Positions 7,693 through 16,547 are shown, numbered from the stretch's first letter. The stretch is DNA of 64,000 nt from JBCCGR01 sp039029195 (GCA_039029195.1 JBCCGR010000018.1:1-64000); one strand, 5' to 3'. A program made the numbers and translations. The notes: generated from the letters alone by a model not told the origin.

Positions 7693-8841
7693 CTAGCGGA
7701 ACCTGAGATTGTCCCGATTCAACTGGTCGATCTTTGTCACGCCCATAAGCTTCATGTCGCGCTCGATTTCCGTGCGCAGATTGCCGAGAACACGTTCCAC
7801 GCCAGCCTGTCCGGCGGCTGCCAGCGCGTAAAGATAGAGCCTGCCACCAGAGCAGGCTTTGGCACCAACGGACAGGGCTTTTAGAACGTGAGTGCCACGC
7901 TGAATGCCGCCCTCACAGATCACGTCGATCTTGTCGCCGACGGCATCGCAGATTTCAGCAAGCTGATCGAACGGTGCGCGAGAGCCATCAAGCTGCCGTC
8001 CGCCATGGTTTGAGACCATGATCCCGGTGCAGCCGATATCTACGGCGCGCTTGGCATCTTCGACACTCATGATACCCTTGAGCGCAAACTGGCCGTTCCA
8101 TTGTGCGCACAGTTTTTCCGCGTCCTTCCAATTCATCGACTGGTCAAGCATCGTGGAAAAATACTCGCCCACAGAAACGGCGAGATTGGTGCCCGCGCTC
8201 ACGTGACCGGAAAGATGTGGCATGTCGAATTTCTCCTTGGTGAGAAAGTTCCAAGCCCACATTGGGTGCGTTGCAAAACTGAACAGCGAACCAAGGGTGA
8301 GTTTTGGTGGCGATGTGAAGCCGGTGTGAAGGTCCCGCTCGCGATTTCCACCAGTGATGGTATCCACGGTGAGGGCCATGACGCCGAAATTGGCCGCGCG
8401 TGCGCGCTCAAGCAGCGCGTCATTCAGCCCGCGATCCTTGTGAAAATAGAACTGAAACATTTTTGGCGTATCGGTGATTGCGGAGATTTCTTCCACGGTC
8501 ACCGTTGCTAGAGAGGACACGCCGAACATGGTGCCGTATTTCGCCGCTGCACGCGCCACGGCACGCTCCCCCTCGTGATGGAACAAACGCTGGAGAGCAG
8601 TTGGCGCGCAGTAAAGCGGCATATCCAGTTTCTGGCCCATGACTTCGACGGACATATCGACCTCCTCAACACCCGCAAGGACATTGGGAACCAGATCGCA
8701 ATCCTCATAGGCTTCGGTGTTTCGCCGATAGGTTTTCTCATCATCTGCCGCACCATCAATATAGTGGAATATTGGTCCGGGGAGACGCCGCTTGGCGAGT
8801 TTTCGAAAGTCCTGGAAATTGTGGCAGTTGGAGAGAGACAT
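7693..8841 (-). CDS. lldD: FMN-dependent 2-hydroxyacid dehydrogenase, second paralogue
   Basis: Second lactate-dehydrogenase-like flavoenzyme of the module, 382 residues. Active-site residues are present: Tyr in FHYIDGAADDE, Tyr in FQFYFHKDR, Asp in LTVDTITGGNRERD, and His/Arg in SNHGGRQLDGSRAP. The sequence near the C-terminus, GGRLYLYALAAAGQ, departs from the common GRPYLYGLAA form. It converges on the TRAP operon with 11 bp between stops. The ATG at 8841 (MSLSNCHNFQDF) matches known LldD starts; an ATG 18 codons upstream would add an unusual N-terminus. It is only distantly similar to the paralogue at 2805, so the two probably act on different 2-hydroxyacids or stereo/chain-length variants. 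Confidence 0.87.
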   Translation of the reverse strand: MSLSNCHNFQDFRKLAKRRLPGPIFHYIDGAADDEKTYRRNTEAYEDCDLVPNVLAGVEEVDMSVEVMGQKLDMPLYCAPTALQRLFHHEGERAVARAAAKYGTMFGVSSLATVTVEEISAITDTPKMFQFYFHKDRGLNDALLERARAANFGVMALTVDTITGGNRERDLHTGFTSPPKLTLGSLFSFATHPMWAWNFLTKEKFDMPHLSGHVSAGTNLAVSVGEYFSTMLDQSMNWKDAEKLCAQWNGQFALKGIMSVEDAKRAVDIGCTGIMVSNHGGRQLDGSRAPFDQLAEICDAVGDKIDVICEGGIQRGTHVLKALSVGAKACSGGRLYLYALAAAGQAGVERVLGNLRTEIERDMKLMGVTKIDQLNRDNLRFR

Positions 8842-8934
8842 TTGGGGACCAGATTTGGATAGTGGCTGGGCTGCGAAGCCTCGCCTTTGATGCATCGAGG
8901 TTTCTAGTACAAGCTGGCATGAAGTCGCAATAAC

Positions 8935-8951
8935 GCGTTGTCAAACAACGC
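8935..8951. promoter_or_regulatory. Small palindrome in the divergent promoter region
   Basis: GCGTTGT-CAA-ACAACGC is a perfect seven-base inverted repeat in the 276-bp gap between the divergent dehydrogenase gene and the ATP-grasp gene. There is no T run. It may be an operator; the rest of the gap shows nothing recognisable. Confidence 0.35.
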
Positions 8952-9117
8952 CTGCCAGCCATGCGGAAGTCGGACGGAGGCAAACGATGCTCTAAGCAAG
9001 AGTCACTGAGCCTCATGTTGACAGGCCGGTTGCCAAAATTCCGTGCAACTCAATTTGTTGCTGTTTTTTTGTTCGCCCCCCTTCCATGACGGCAAGAATC
9101 CTGACTACACTGATGTG

Positions 9118-10545
9118 ATGACAGAAGGCGCTGATCCCTTTGATGAAATGCTGTCCGCCCCTCAGGACGTCCGGCAACCTTATCGGCAATACAAAAACTG
9201 GTTTGAGCGCGAAGACCCCACACGCCTCACAAAAAAATCGAAAGAAGCCGAAGCCTTCTTCAGGCGCACGGGGATTACTTTCAATGTCTATGGCGAGCGG
9301 GAACAACAGGAACGTCTGATCCCGTTTGATCTGGTGCCAAGGATTTTGTCGAACCGCGAATGGCGCAGACTGTCGAGGGGCATTGAGCAGCGCGTGCGGG
9401 CGATCAACGCCTTTCTGCATGATATCTATCATCGGCAGGAGATTTTGAGGGCCGGGCGCATTCCGGTCGAGCTGATCGCGCAGAATGAGGCCTTCCTGCC
9501 TCAGATGATTGGCCTTTCCCCACCTGGCGGCGTCTACACCCATATTGTTGGCATCGACATAGTGCGCACGGGTGATGATGAGTTTTTCGTTCTGGAAGAC
9601 AATGCAAGAACGCCATCCGGCGTCTCCTACATGCTGGAGAACCGGGAAACGATGTTGCAGATGTTTCCCGAACTCTTCAGCAAGATCCGGGTTCAGCCTG
9701 TCTCGGACTATCCAAAAAATCTAAGACGATCTCTCGCCGCATCGGCCCCAAGGCGCAGCGGCGGAAAGCCGACAGTCGCCGTGCTTACGCCCGGCATTCA
9801 CAACTCTGCCTATTTCGAACATTCGTTCCTGGCTGATCAAATGGGTGTTGAACTGGTTGAGGGTCATGACTTGCGGGTCGTGGATGGGCGCATCGCCATG
9901 CGCACCACGCAGGGCTATCATCCGATCGATGTTTTATATCGTCGGGTGGATGATGAGTTTCTGGATCCGCTCAATTTCAATCCGAGTTCGGTGCTTGGCG
10001 TTCCGGGCATTATGGATGTCTACCGGGCCGGGAACATCACCATTGCCAATGCTCCGGGAACCGGGATCGCCGACGACAAGGCGATCTACTCCTACATGCC
10101 GGACATCGTTGAGTTTTATACCGGCGAAAGGGCGCTCCTGAAGAATGTGGAAACCTGGCGCTGCTCGGAGAGTGATGCGCTTCAATATGTGCTCGACAAT
10201 CTGTCCGAACTGGTCGTGAAAGAGGTTCATGGGTCCGGTGGATACGGCATGCTTGTCGGGCCGGCAGCGAGCAAGAAGGAGCTTGCCGCATTTCGAGCCA
10301 AGCTGATGGCGCGCCCCAAGAACTATATCGCGCAGCCCACCTTGTCGCTCTCGACGGTTCCAATCTTGGCCAAAAAAGAACTTGCCTCCCGTCACGTCGA
10401 TCTAAGACCTTTTGTGCTTGTTTCACCCAACGGTATCGAAATCACGCCCGGCGGGCTCACTCGCGTGGCGTTGAAGAAAGGGTCGCTGGTGGTCAATTCC
10501 AGCCAGGGCGGCGGCACGAAAGACACCTGGGTGCTTGAAGAATGA
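9118..10545 (+). CDS. Circularly permuted type 2 ATP-grasp protein of the Anbu operon
   Basis: Predicted ATP-dependent carboxylate-amine ligase, expected to form an amide or peptide-like bond; the substrate is unknown. The 475-residue protein shows the family stretch VLEDNARTPSGVSYMLENR, then DVLYRRVDDEFLDP, a glycine-rich nucleotide loop VKEVHGSGGYGMLVG, and the C-terminal DLRPFVLV and SSQGGGTKDTWVL. The ATG at 9118 is preferred over a GTG at 9043, whose added residues look unlike the family. It opens a cluster with alpha-E, transglutaminase-like and Anbu genes, an arrangement established by comparative genomics as the Anbu/amidoligase neighbourhood. Reaction is known for no close relative that I recall. 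Confidence 0.9.
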   Translation: MTEGADPFDEMLSAPQDVRQPYRQYKNWFEREDPTRLTKKSKEAEAFFRRTGITFNVYGEREQQERLIPFDLVPRILSNREWRRLSRGIEQRVRAINAFLHDIYHRQEILRAGRIPVELIAQNEAFLPQMIGLSPPGGVYTHIVGIDIVRTGDDEFFVLEDNARTPSGVSYMLENRETMLQMFPELFSKIRVQPVSDYPKNLRRSLAASAPRRSGGKPTVAVLTPGIHNSAYFEHSFLADQMGVELVEGHDLRVVDGRIAMRTTQGYHPIDVLYRRVDDEFLDPLNFNPSSVLGVPGIMDVYRAGNITIANAPGTGIADDKAIYSYMPDIVEFYTGERALLKNVETWRCSESDALQYVLDNLSELVVKEVHGSGGYGMLVGPAASKKELAAFRAKLMARPKNYIAQPTLSLSTVPILAKKELASRHVDLRPFVLVSPNGIEITPGGLTRVALKKGSLVVNSSQGGGTKDTWVLEE

Positions 10546-10588
10546 TGCGAGCTGAATTCTTGTTTGAGACCAGCGGTCGGAGGTCTTC

Positions 10589-11530
10589 GTGTTAGGTAAG
10601 AATGCCGGCGGTCTTTACTGGATGTTTCGCTATCTCGAGCGCAGCGAAAACACCGCGCGTCTTGTTGAAGCTGGATTTCGCATCGCACTGACCCGCTCCA
10701 AGGATGCCCGACAGGAGTGGGTTTCTGTGGCAACCACTGCCGGCGTACACGATGCCTACGCCGCCAAGCATGGAGAATTCGAAGCGGCCAGTGTGATCGA
10801 TTTTCTGCTTCGTGATCGGGAAAACCCATCCAGTGTGGCAGGTGTCATCGAGAGCGCCAGAAACAATGCCCGCATGGTGCGTACCGCGCTCACCACCGAG
10901 GTCTGGACGGCGGTAAACGATTGCTGGATGACGTTGAAAGAAACGCTTCGGCGGCCTGTGAGAGAAGCGGAGTTGCCGAACATTCTCGCGACGATCAGGC
11001 AGCAGAGTGCACAGGTGAGGGGGGCACTTCATGGCACGATGCTGCGCAATGATTGCTATGATTTTGCCCGCATCGGAACGTTTCTCGAGCGGGCCGACAA
11101 CACAGCGCGCATACTGGACGTGAAATACTACACCCTACTGCCGTCCGCGAGTTTCGTGGGCTCCTCCATGGACAATGTTCAATGGGAAACGATATTGCGG
11201 TCTCTATCCGCTCATCATTCCTTTCATTGGTGCGGGGACTATGAGCTCAACCCGTCGGCAATTGCCCAGTTCCTGATCCTTGATCGAAGGTTGCCCCGTT
11301 CCCTTTCCTTCTGCGCGGCAAAAATCGTCGACAATCTCTCCTATCTTGCCGAGGACTATGGTGCCGAACTGCCTTGTATGGACAAGGCTCAGTCGTTGCG
11401 CAGCCTTGTGAAGGACACTGATATCGAGACTATATTCGAAGCGGGCCTGCACGAATTCCTGGTGTCCTTCATCAAAGCCAACAACGAGCTTGGCGGTCAG
11501 ATTGAGACCGACTACCGGTTTGTGAACTGA
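10589..11530 (+). CDS. Alpha-E domain protein (DUF403)
   Basis: All-helical protein of unknown biochemical role that nearly always accompanies the circularly permuted ATP-grasp ligase. The 313-residue product starts MLGKNAGGLYWMFRYLERSE and contains a second signature FLERADNTARILDVKYY; the repeated ER-x(2)-NTAR pattern is the mark of the family. Start is GTG, with GGAGG seven bases upstream. The stop overlaps the ATG of the transglutaminase-like gene (TGATG). It may act as a partner or peptide-carrier for the ligase; this is inference. Confidence 0.9.
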   Translation: MLGKNAGGLYWMFRYLERSENTARLVEAGFRIALTRSKDARQEWVSVATTAGVHDAYAAKHGEFEAASVIDFLLRDRENPSSVAGVIESARNNARMVRTALTTEVWTAVNDCWMTLKETLRRPVREAELPNILATIRQQSAQVRGALHGTMLRNDCYDFARIGTFLERADNTARILDVKYYTLLPSASFVGSSMDNVQWETILRSLSAHHSFHWCGDYELNPSAIAQFLILDRRLPRSLSFCAAKIVDNLSYLAEDYGAELPCMDKAQSLRSLVKDTDIETIFEAGLHEFLVSFIKANNELGGQIETDYRFVN

Positions 11531-12327
11531 TGCGCCTGAAGATCCGACATTCAACCACATACCGCTACCATGAACCGGTCTCCTACGGTCTGTTGCAGGT
11601 GCGGTTGACGCCGAAGGATTCGAAAAATCAGAACACCTTGGACTGGACGATTGAGGCCGCTGGTGGAGCAGAGATGGTGCAGTTTCGCGACCATCTGAAC
11701 AATCAGGTGACACTGCTTCATATTGAAGAGGGCGCATCCGAGGTCGAGATTGTTGCCCATGGCGAGGTTGACACCATTGATACTGCCGGCATCGTCGAGA
11801 ACCATCGCGGGTTCGCGCCGCTTTGGTTTTTCAAGAAGTCGTCTGCGCTCACACGACTCGGCAAGGAGACGAGGCAGTTGGCGCGGCAATTGGATGGCGA
11901 TGCTGATACCATCACGCGCCTGCACACGCTGTCTTCCGCGATCCGGGATCGTGTGACCTATGAGACCGGATCAACCTATGCAGAAACAACGGCGGAAGAG
12001 GCGCTGCAAGGTGGGGCGGGCGTATGTCAGGATCACGCTCATGTCTTCATCTCCTGCGCGCGACAGATCGGCGTGCCCGCACGCTATGTGTCCGGATATC
12101 TGATGATGGATGATCGCATCGATCAGGACGCCACGCACGCCTGGGCGGAAGCGCACGTTGAAGGACTTGGCTGGGTTGGATTTGACGTTTCAAACGGCAT
12201 CTCACCGGATGAGCGCTATGTACGGGTGGCAACGGGGCTCGATTATGCGGAAGCCGCACCTGTGACGGGTATGCGATACGGCGAGGGCGACGAAAAGATG
12301 ATTGTTTCCCTCCAGGTCCAGCAATAA
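11530..12327 (+). CDS. Transglutaminase-like cysteine protein of the Anbu operon
   Basis: Member of the bacterial transglutaminase-like superfamily, which hydrolyses or transfers amide bonds. The 265-residue product has an N-terminal beta domain (begins MRLKIRHSTTYRY) and the papain-like core. The catalytic triad can be read directly: Cys166 in GGAGVCQDHA, His203 in DATHAWAEAH and Asp219 in VGFDVSNG. No signal peptide is present, so it should be cytoplasmic. It is translationally coupled to the alpha-E gene and 48 bp upstream of anbu. In this operon type it probably processes the product of the ATP-grasp ligase or the substrates of Anbu. Confidence 0.9.
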   Translation: MRLKIRHSTTYRYHEPVSYGLLQVRLTPKDSKNQNTLDWTIEAAGGAEMVQFRDHLNNQVTLLHIEEGASEVEIVAHGEVDTIDTAGIVENHRGFAPLWFFKKSSALTRLGKETRQLARQLDGDADTITRLHTLSSAIRDRVTYETGSTYAETTAEEALQGGAGVCQDHAHVFISCARQIGVPARYVSGYLMMDDRIDQDATHAWAEAHVEGLGWVGFDVSNGISPDERYVRVATGLDYAEAAPVTGMRYGEGDEKMIVSLQVQQ

Positions 12328-12375
12328 TCTTGCGCTCATTGGTGAAGAAGATTCGCAGAAATTGACTGAGTTCTC

Positions 12376-13116
12376 ATGACCTATTGCGTGGGGCTGCGCC
12401 TGAACCGGGGCCTGTTGTTCATGTCAGATACCCGCACCAATGCGGGGATCGACAATATTTCAGTGTTTCGAAAAATGTTCACCTGGGAGCAGCCGGGCGA
12501 GCGGGTGATCACGCTGATGACGGCGGGCAATCTCGCGACCACGCAGGCTCTCGTGAGCCTGTTGAACGAGCGCTCCAAAAGTCCCGACGAACGCGATCCG
12601 GCAATTCTGTCGGAACCTTCCATGTTTCAGATAGCGCGGCTGGTGGGGTCAACTTTGAACGAGCTGATCCGCACAAACGCAACAGGTGAAGAGCAGGCCG
12701 ATGCGGCCTTCAACGCGACGGTGATCCTGGGTGGGCAGATTCAAGGGTCCGCGCCGCGACTGTTTTTGATTTATCCGGAAGGCAATTTCATTGAAGCGTC
12801 TGACGAAACGCCGTTTCTGCAAATTGGCGAAACCAAGTACGGAAAGCCGATCATCGTGCGGGCATTTGATGCCGATATGAGTTTTGAGGACGCTGCCAAG
12901 CTATTGCTGGTGTCGTTTGATTCCACAGTGAAGGCCAACTTGTCCGTGGGCCTGCCGCTTGATCTGCAGACCTATGAGACGGACAGTTTCAAGCGCGGGA
13001 TCGAGCGTCGGTTTGAAGCCGATGATCCAGACTATCTGACCATTTCCAGCGGCTGGGGAGACGCGTTGAAACTTGCCTTCGCATCTCTTCCCGCAATTGA
13101 GTTGGAAGAGAGTTAG
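12376..13116 (+). CDS. Anbu, proteasome beta-subunit-like peptidase
   Basis: Bacterial proteasome homologue of the Ntn-hydrolase fold, expected to assemble into an open helical ring-like particle in the cytoplasm. The 246-residue product begins MTYCVGLRL; removal of Met exposes Thr1. Counting from Thr1, Asp17 (FMSDTRTN) and Lys32 (VFRKMF) match the proteasome triad, so the catalytic residues are intact. No propeptide is present. Known Anbu proteins share exactly this N-terminus, and the upstream three genes are the usual companions. Proteolytic activity of Anbu particles has been hard to show, so its in vivo substrate is open. It ends 17 bp before the convergent ppk2. Confidence 0.93.
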   Translation: MTYCVGLRLNRGLLFMSDTRTNAGIDNISVFRKMFTWEQPGERVITLMTAGNLATTQALVSLLNERSKSPDERDPAILSEPSMFQIARLVGSTLNELIRTNATGEEQADAAFNATVILGGQIQGSAPRLFLIYPEGNFIEASDETPFLQIGETKYGKPIIVRAFDADMSFEDAAKLLLVSFDSTVKANLSVGLPLDLQTYETDSFKRGIERRFEADDPDYLTISSGWGDALKLAFASLPAIELEES

Positions 13117-13133
13117 GCCCGCCCGGCGACGAG

Positions 13134-14099
13134 TCAGCCCGCAGCCGAACGGCGGTGTTCAGGATGCAACGTCGACCCCAGAATGTGCTGACTGCGGCCA
13201 ATCACGTCGCTGCTCGATCCCACGATCAGCGGGTCCAATTCGCCCACCAGTGCCTCATCCTTGTCCGGATAGGGCAGGGAGCTCAGGAAGTGCCGCATGC
13301 AATTGAGGCGCGCGCGCTTCTTGTCGTTGGATTTCACAATCGTCCAGGGCGCATCGGCGGTGTCGGTATAGAAGAACATCGCCTCCTTGGCTTCGGTGTA
13401 GTCGTCCCATTTGTTGAGCGACTGCCGGTCAATCGGTGACAGTTTCCACGCCTTCAACGGCTCCCCTTCGCGGGCATCAAACCGGCGATGTTGTTCGTCT
13501 TGCGTCACAGAGAACCAGTATTTGAACAGCGTGATCCCGCTGCGCACCATCATGCGCTCAAGATCGGGCGCCTGCCGCATGAACTCCAGATAGTCGTTGG
13601 GCGAGCAGAAGTTCATCACCCGTTCCACACCGGCGCGATTATACCAGGACCGGTCGAACAGAACGATTTCACCGCCGGACGGGAAATGCTGCACATAGCG
13701 CTGAAAATACCATTGGGATTTTTCCCGTTCGGTCGGCTTGTCAAGCGCCACCACGCGGGCACCGCGCGGGTTCAAATGCTCCATGAAGCGTTTGATCGTC
13801 CCGCCCTTGCCAGCCGCGTCGCGTCCTTCGAACAAAAGCACCACGCGCTGGCCTTCCTTGCGCACCCAGTCCTGAACTTTCAAAAGTTCAATCTGCAAGA
13901 GCCGTTTTTGCGACTCATACTCTCCTCGCGGAATGCGCTCCTTGTAGGGGTATTCGCCATTTTCAAAAACGCGACGCACATCTTCAGCGGTTGCGGGCGC
14001 TTTGGCGTTTGGCTTGGTGCCGTTTAGTACGGCAGCGGCCTTCTTTGCGGGAGGCGTTGGTGACGTCCGGGTTTTCTCCACAGCGTCGGGTGTGGGCAT
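13134..14099 (-). CDS. ppk2: Polyphosphate kinase 2
   Basis: Transfers phosphate between polyphosphate and nucleoside diphosphates or monophosphates. The 321-residue product has Walker A GRDAAGKGG (92-100) and Walker B-like FDRSWYNRAG (Asp149, Arg150), and the lid region with KPTEREKSQWYFQRYV. Its single domain and length fit the class I group. The first 40 residues are a Pro/Ala/Lys-rich extension that looks disordered. A strong ribosome site (GGAAGGAGATG) precedes the ATG. It is convergent with anbu and divergent from the TPR gene. Whether it favours ATP or GTP cannot be told from sequence. Confidence 0.93.
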   Translation of the reverse strand: MPTPDAVEKTRTSPTPPAKKAAAVLNGTKPNAKAPATAEDVRRVFENGEYPYKERIPRGEYESQKRLLQIELLKVQDWVRKEGQRVVLLFEGRDAAGKGGTIKRFMEHLNPRGARVVALDKPTEREKSQWYFQRYVQHFPSGGEIVLFDRSWYNRAGVERVMNFCSPNDYLEFMRQAPDLERMMVRSGITLFKYWFSVTQDEQHRRFDAREGEPLKAWKLSPIDRQSLNKWDDYTEAKEAMFFYTDTADAPWTIVKSNDKKRARLNCMRHFLSSLPYPDKDEALVGELDPLIVGSSSDVIGRSQHILGSTLHPEHRRSAAG

Positions 14100-14284
14100 G
14101 ATTCATCTCCTTCCGCAAATGCAACTGATTGTGGACCGTAACGCCGCCAAAGCTGGGTTTCCTTGATTCAAATCAATCAACTGGCGGGTGAATGGTCCCG
14201 CCAAACCGAACCCGGTTGATCGATTGTATTGCCCTGCCTACACTCGCGGAGAATGAACCTCCCGCAGCCGGAATTCGCCACCCA

Positions 14285-16393
14285 ATGTCGCTGAGAAATT
14301 GCACGGATCAACTGGTTGGCCTCGCCGCGGTGGGAAGCTGGGCGGGTGTGGCTGGCGCGACCAGCGAAGGTGGAATGCTTGCCGCCGTTGCGGAGCCGGT
14401 TTCAGGTGCAATCATTCTTTCAACCGCCTTGGTGGCCCGGCTGCGAGAAACGCAGAACGATGATTGCGCAAAGGAGCTCGACCGGGCGCGCAAGGCGGTT
14501 GAGAAAGACGTGCGTGCCCAGTTGAACGCCAATCCCGAATTTGAAGGGTCGGTGGAAAAAGCCTTTGCTGCGCTCAAGACCCATCTGCCGGAGATCAGGC
14601 CCAGCATCGAAGAACTGGTGAGCGAATGGCGGCTTGATCCTGAAACCGTTGCCACGAAGCTGATCGAGCGATTTGAAGAGAAGGCGGACTCTGCCATTGA
14701 AGGTCATGTGGCGCGCGGCATTGTCCGGGAGACCATCGTGCGGGCAATTGCTGTGGTGAAGGATTCTGAGGCTCTTCAGAAAAAGCTTCAATCCGCGATC
14801 ACACGACAGATGCTCGCTGATCTGGGCTGGTTGAGGGAAACCGTTGGCCGCATTGATGAAACCACACAACGCACCGATGCAACAACGCAACGCATTGAAG
14901 CGTTGGTGCTGGCATTGGCCGAAACCCAACGCCAGCAGGCGGAAGCCGTGGGCATCAACGAGGATGTGGTGATCGATCTTGCCCGCCGCATTAATGAGCA
15001 TGTTTCGGATGCGAAGTCTGCGCTTGCGGAACTATCCGACGCGGTGGATGTGGCGATCAAGGTGCAGGAGCGCGGCGAGCGGGCCTCCAATGAGGGCGGT
15101 TTTGTTGATCATGTGTTGAAGCGTGTGGCGGAACTCTCTCGAAAACAGCGCTATTTGGAAGCCGCAAAGGAGGCTGAATCCGCTTTTGAACAGTGGCAGC
15201 GCGACGAACAAGAACGGCAGCAGGCGGAAAAGGTCAAAGGTCTATCGCTGGTTGAAGCCGCGGCGGGCCAGTTTCGATTGCAGCGTAATGCTAAAGGCTT
15301 GGCCGAAGTGCTGATCCGCAAAATCGCGCTGGAAGAAGGCAAAGTGGATTTTGATACAATCCGGCCCGTGTTCGGTGAACACTACTCATCCGGATCGGAA
15401 AGGGGCGTCAATTTTGATCTGGAGGTGGCGATTGAGTTGGGTAATCACTCGGTTTCTGCTTCGATGGATGATACCCAGCGTGGCAAATCCCTAAACAATC
15501 TGGGCGTTGCTCTTCAAGATCTTGGCGAACGCGAGAGCGGCAAGAAAAGCCTGGAAGCAGCGGTTGCTGCTCACGAAGAGGCGCTTAAAATACGAACGCG
15601 CGATCGGGCGCCGCTCGGCTGGGCCATATCCAAAAACAATCTGGGTGATGCCCTTCGGGTGATTGGCGAGCGGGAGGGTGACACTGAGCAACTGGAAGCA
15701 GCGGCTGCGGCCTTCCAGGACGCGCTGGAAGTGCGAACCCGCGAACAAACGCCTCAGGAATGGGGGATGACCAAGCACAATCTGGGCATCGTTCTGAAAA
15801 TTCTTGGCGAACGGGAGAGTGACACTCAAAGGATTGAGCTGGCGGTTTCGGCTTATGAAGACGCGCTGAAAGAGCGAACCCGTGAGCGAGCGCCAATGGA
15901 TTGGGCAATGACCAAGAACAATCTGGGCAATGCGCTGCGGTCGCTCGGTGAGCGGGAGGACGGCACGGAGCGGCTTGAGGCTGCGATTGTGGCCTACGAG
16001 GATGCACTGACTGAATACAAACGCGAGCGTGTGCCGCTGCAATGGGCGATGACAAAAAACAATTTGGGCAAAGCGCTCCGGGCTCTTGGTGAAAGGGAAG
16101 GCGAGACGAAACGGCTGGAAGCAGCGGTTGAAGCCTATGAGGATGCGCTGAACGAGTGGACCCGCGAGCACACGTCGCTGGATTGGGCGATGAGCTGGGG
16201 AAACCAGGGTAATGCGTTGCGGGCTTTGGCGGAATTGACCAATGATCAGATGATGGCCCGGCGCGCTGTCAAGCAATTGAATAAAGCGTTTGAGACCTGC
16301 CGGGATGGCGGCCATGAGGTGAATGCGAAGATGTACAAGCGCAATCTGGAAAAAGCCGAAGCGCTTGTGGCGCGTCTCGAGGCGGGGGAGTAA
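14285..16393 (+). CDS. Tetratricopeptide protein with 48-residue tandem repeats
   Basis: Unknown function; a probable protein-interaction scaffold. With ATG at 14285 the product has 702 residues; an upstream ATG at 14192 would add 31 residues with no better ribosome site. Three parts are visible: a Gly/Ala-rich hydrophobic N-terminus (about 10-55), a long charged helical/coiled-coil region with heptad-like Gln/Thr stretches (about 60-370), and from about residue 400 six TPR-like units of 48 residues with cores such as NNLGNALRSLGERE and RTRERAPLDWAM-like linkers. Similar repeats are common in Rhizobiales proteins. There is no NTPase, kinase or nuclease motif, so it is not a complete STAND protein. 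It is read divergently from ppk2. Confidence 0.8.
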   Translation: MSLRNCTDQLVGLAAVGSWAGVAGATSEGGMLAAVAEPVSGAIILSTALVARLRETQNDDCAKELDRARKAVEKDVRAQLNANPEFEGSVEKAFAALKTHLPEIRPSIEELVSEWRLDPETVATKLIERFEEKADSAIEGHVARGIVRETIVRAIAVVKDSEALQKKLQSAITRQMLADLGWLRETVGRIDETTQRTDATTQRIEALVLALAETQRQQAEAVGINEDVVIDLARRINEHVSDAKSALAELSDAVDVAIKVQERGERASNEGGFVDHVLKRVAELSRKQRYLEAAKEAESAFEQWQRDEQERQQAEKVKGLSLVEAAAGQFRLQRNAKGLAEVLIRKIALEEGKVDFDTIRPVFGEHYSSGSERGVNFDLEVAIELGNHSVSASMDDTQRGKSLNNLGVALQDLGERESGKKSLEAAVAAHEEALKIRTRDRAPLGWAISKNNLGDALRVIGEREGDTEQLEAAAAAFQDALEVRTREQTPQEWGMTKHNLGIVLKILGERESDTQRIELAVSAYEDALKERTRERAPMDWAMTKNNLGNALRSLGEREDGTERLEAAIVAYEDALTEYKRERVPLQWAMTKNNLGKALRALGEREGETKRLEAAVEAYEDALNEWTREHTSLDWAMSWGNQGNALRALAELTNDQMMARRAVKQLNKAFETCRDGGHEVNAKMYKRNLEKAEALVARLEAGE

Positions 16394-16437
16394 GCCGGGG
16401 GAAGGGCGATCCTGCACTCATCACCGTATCTTTGGCA

Positions 16438-16464
16438 TTGCCGCCACAGCGGCAATCCAGGGCG
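16438..16464. repeat. 27-base hairpin repeat, copy 1
   Basis: Contains TTGCCGC-CACA-GCGGCAA, a seven-base stem with four-base loop, then TCCAGGGCG. Matches the copy at 16633-16659 at 26 of 27 positions. Looks like a REP-type dispersed element. Confidence 0.7.
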
Positions 16465-16527
16465 ATTGGCTCTGAATTCAGTCAATGGGTCGCGGCACCA
16501 ATCGAACGCTGTACTTTGCTGTTCTAG

Positions 16528-16547
16528 ACCCCCGCTTCAGCGGGGGT
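16528..16547. repeat. Perfect 20-base palindromic REP-like element
   Basis: ACCCCCGCT-TC-AGCGGGGGT forms a nine-base stem. The flanks GACC... and ...GTGAC are shared, in degraded form, with 16722-16746 (GACCCCGGCTGTTGCGGGAT). This sequence type is a common dispersed repeat in Alphaproteobacteria as I recall. Confidence 0.65.

Noticed and set aside
14192..16393. The TPR gene as a complete STAND or NLR-type defence protein
   Set aside because: No P-loop, no effector domain and no defence genes nearby.
15491..16417. A 308-codon minus-strand frame opposite the TPR gene
   Set aside because: It mirrors the TPR repeats, has no ribosome site, and its product is the translated complement of a repeat with high third-position GC, so it is a shadow.
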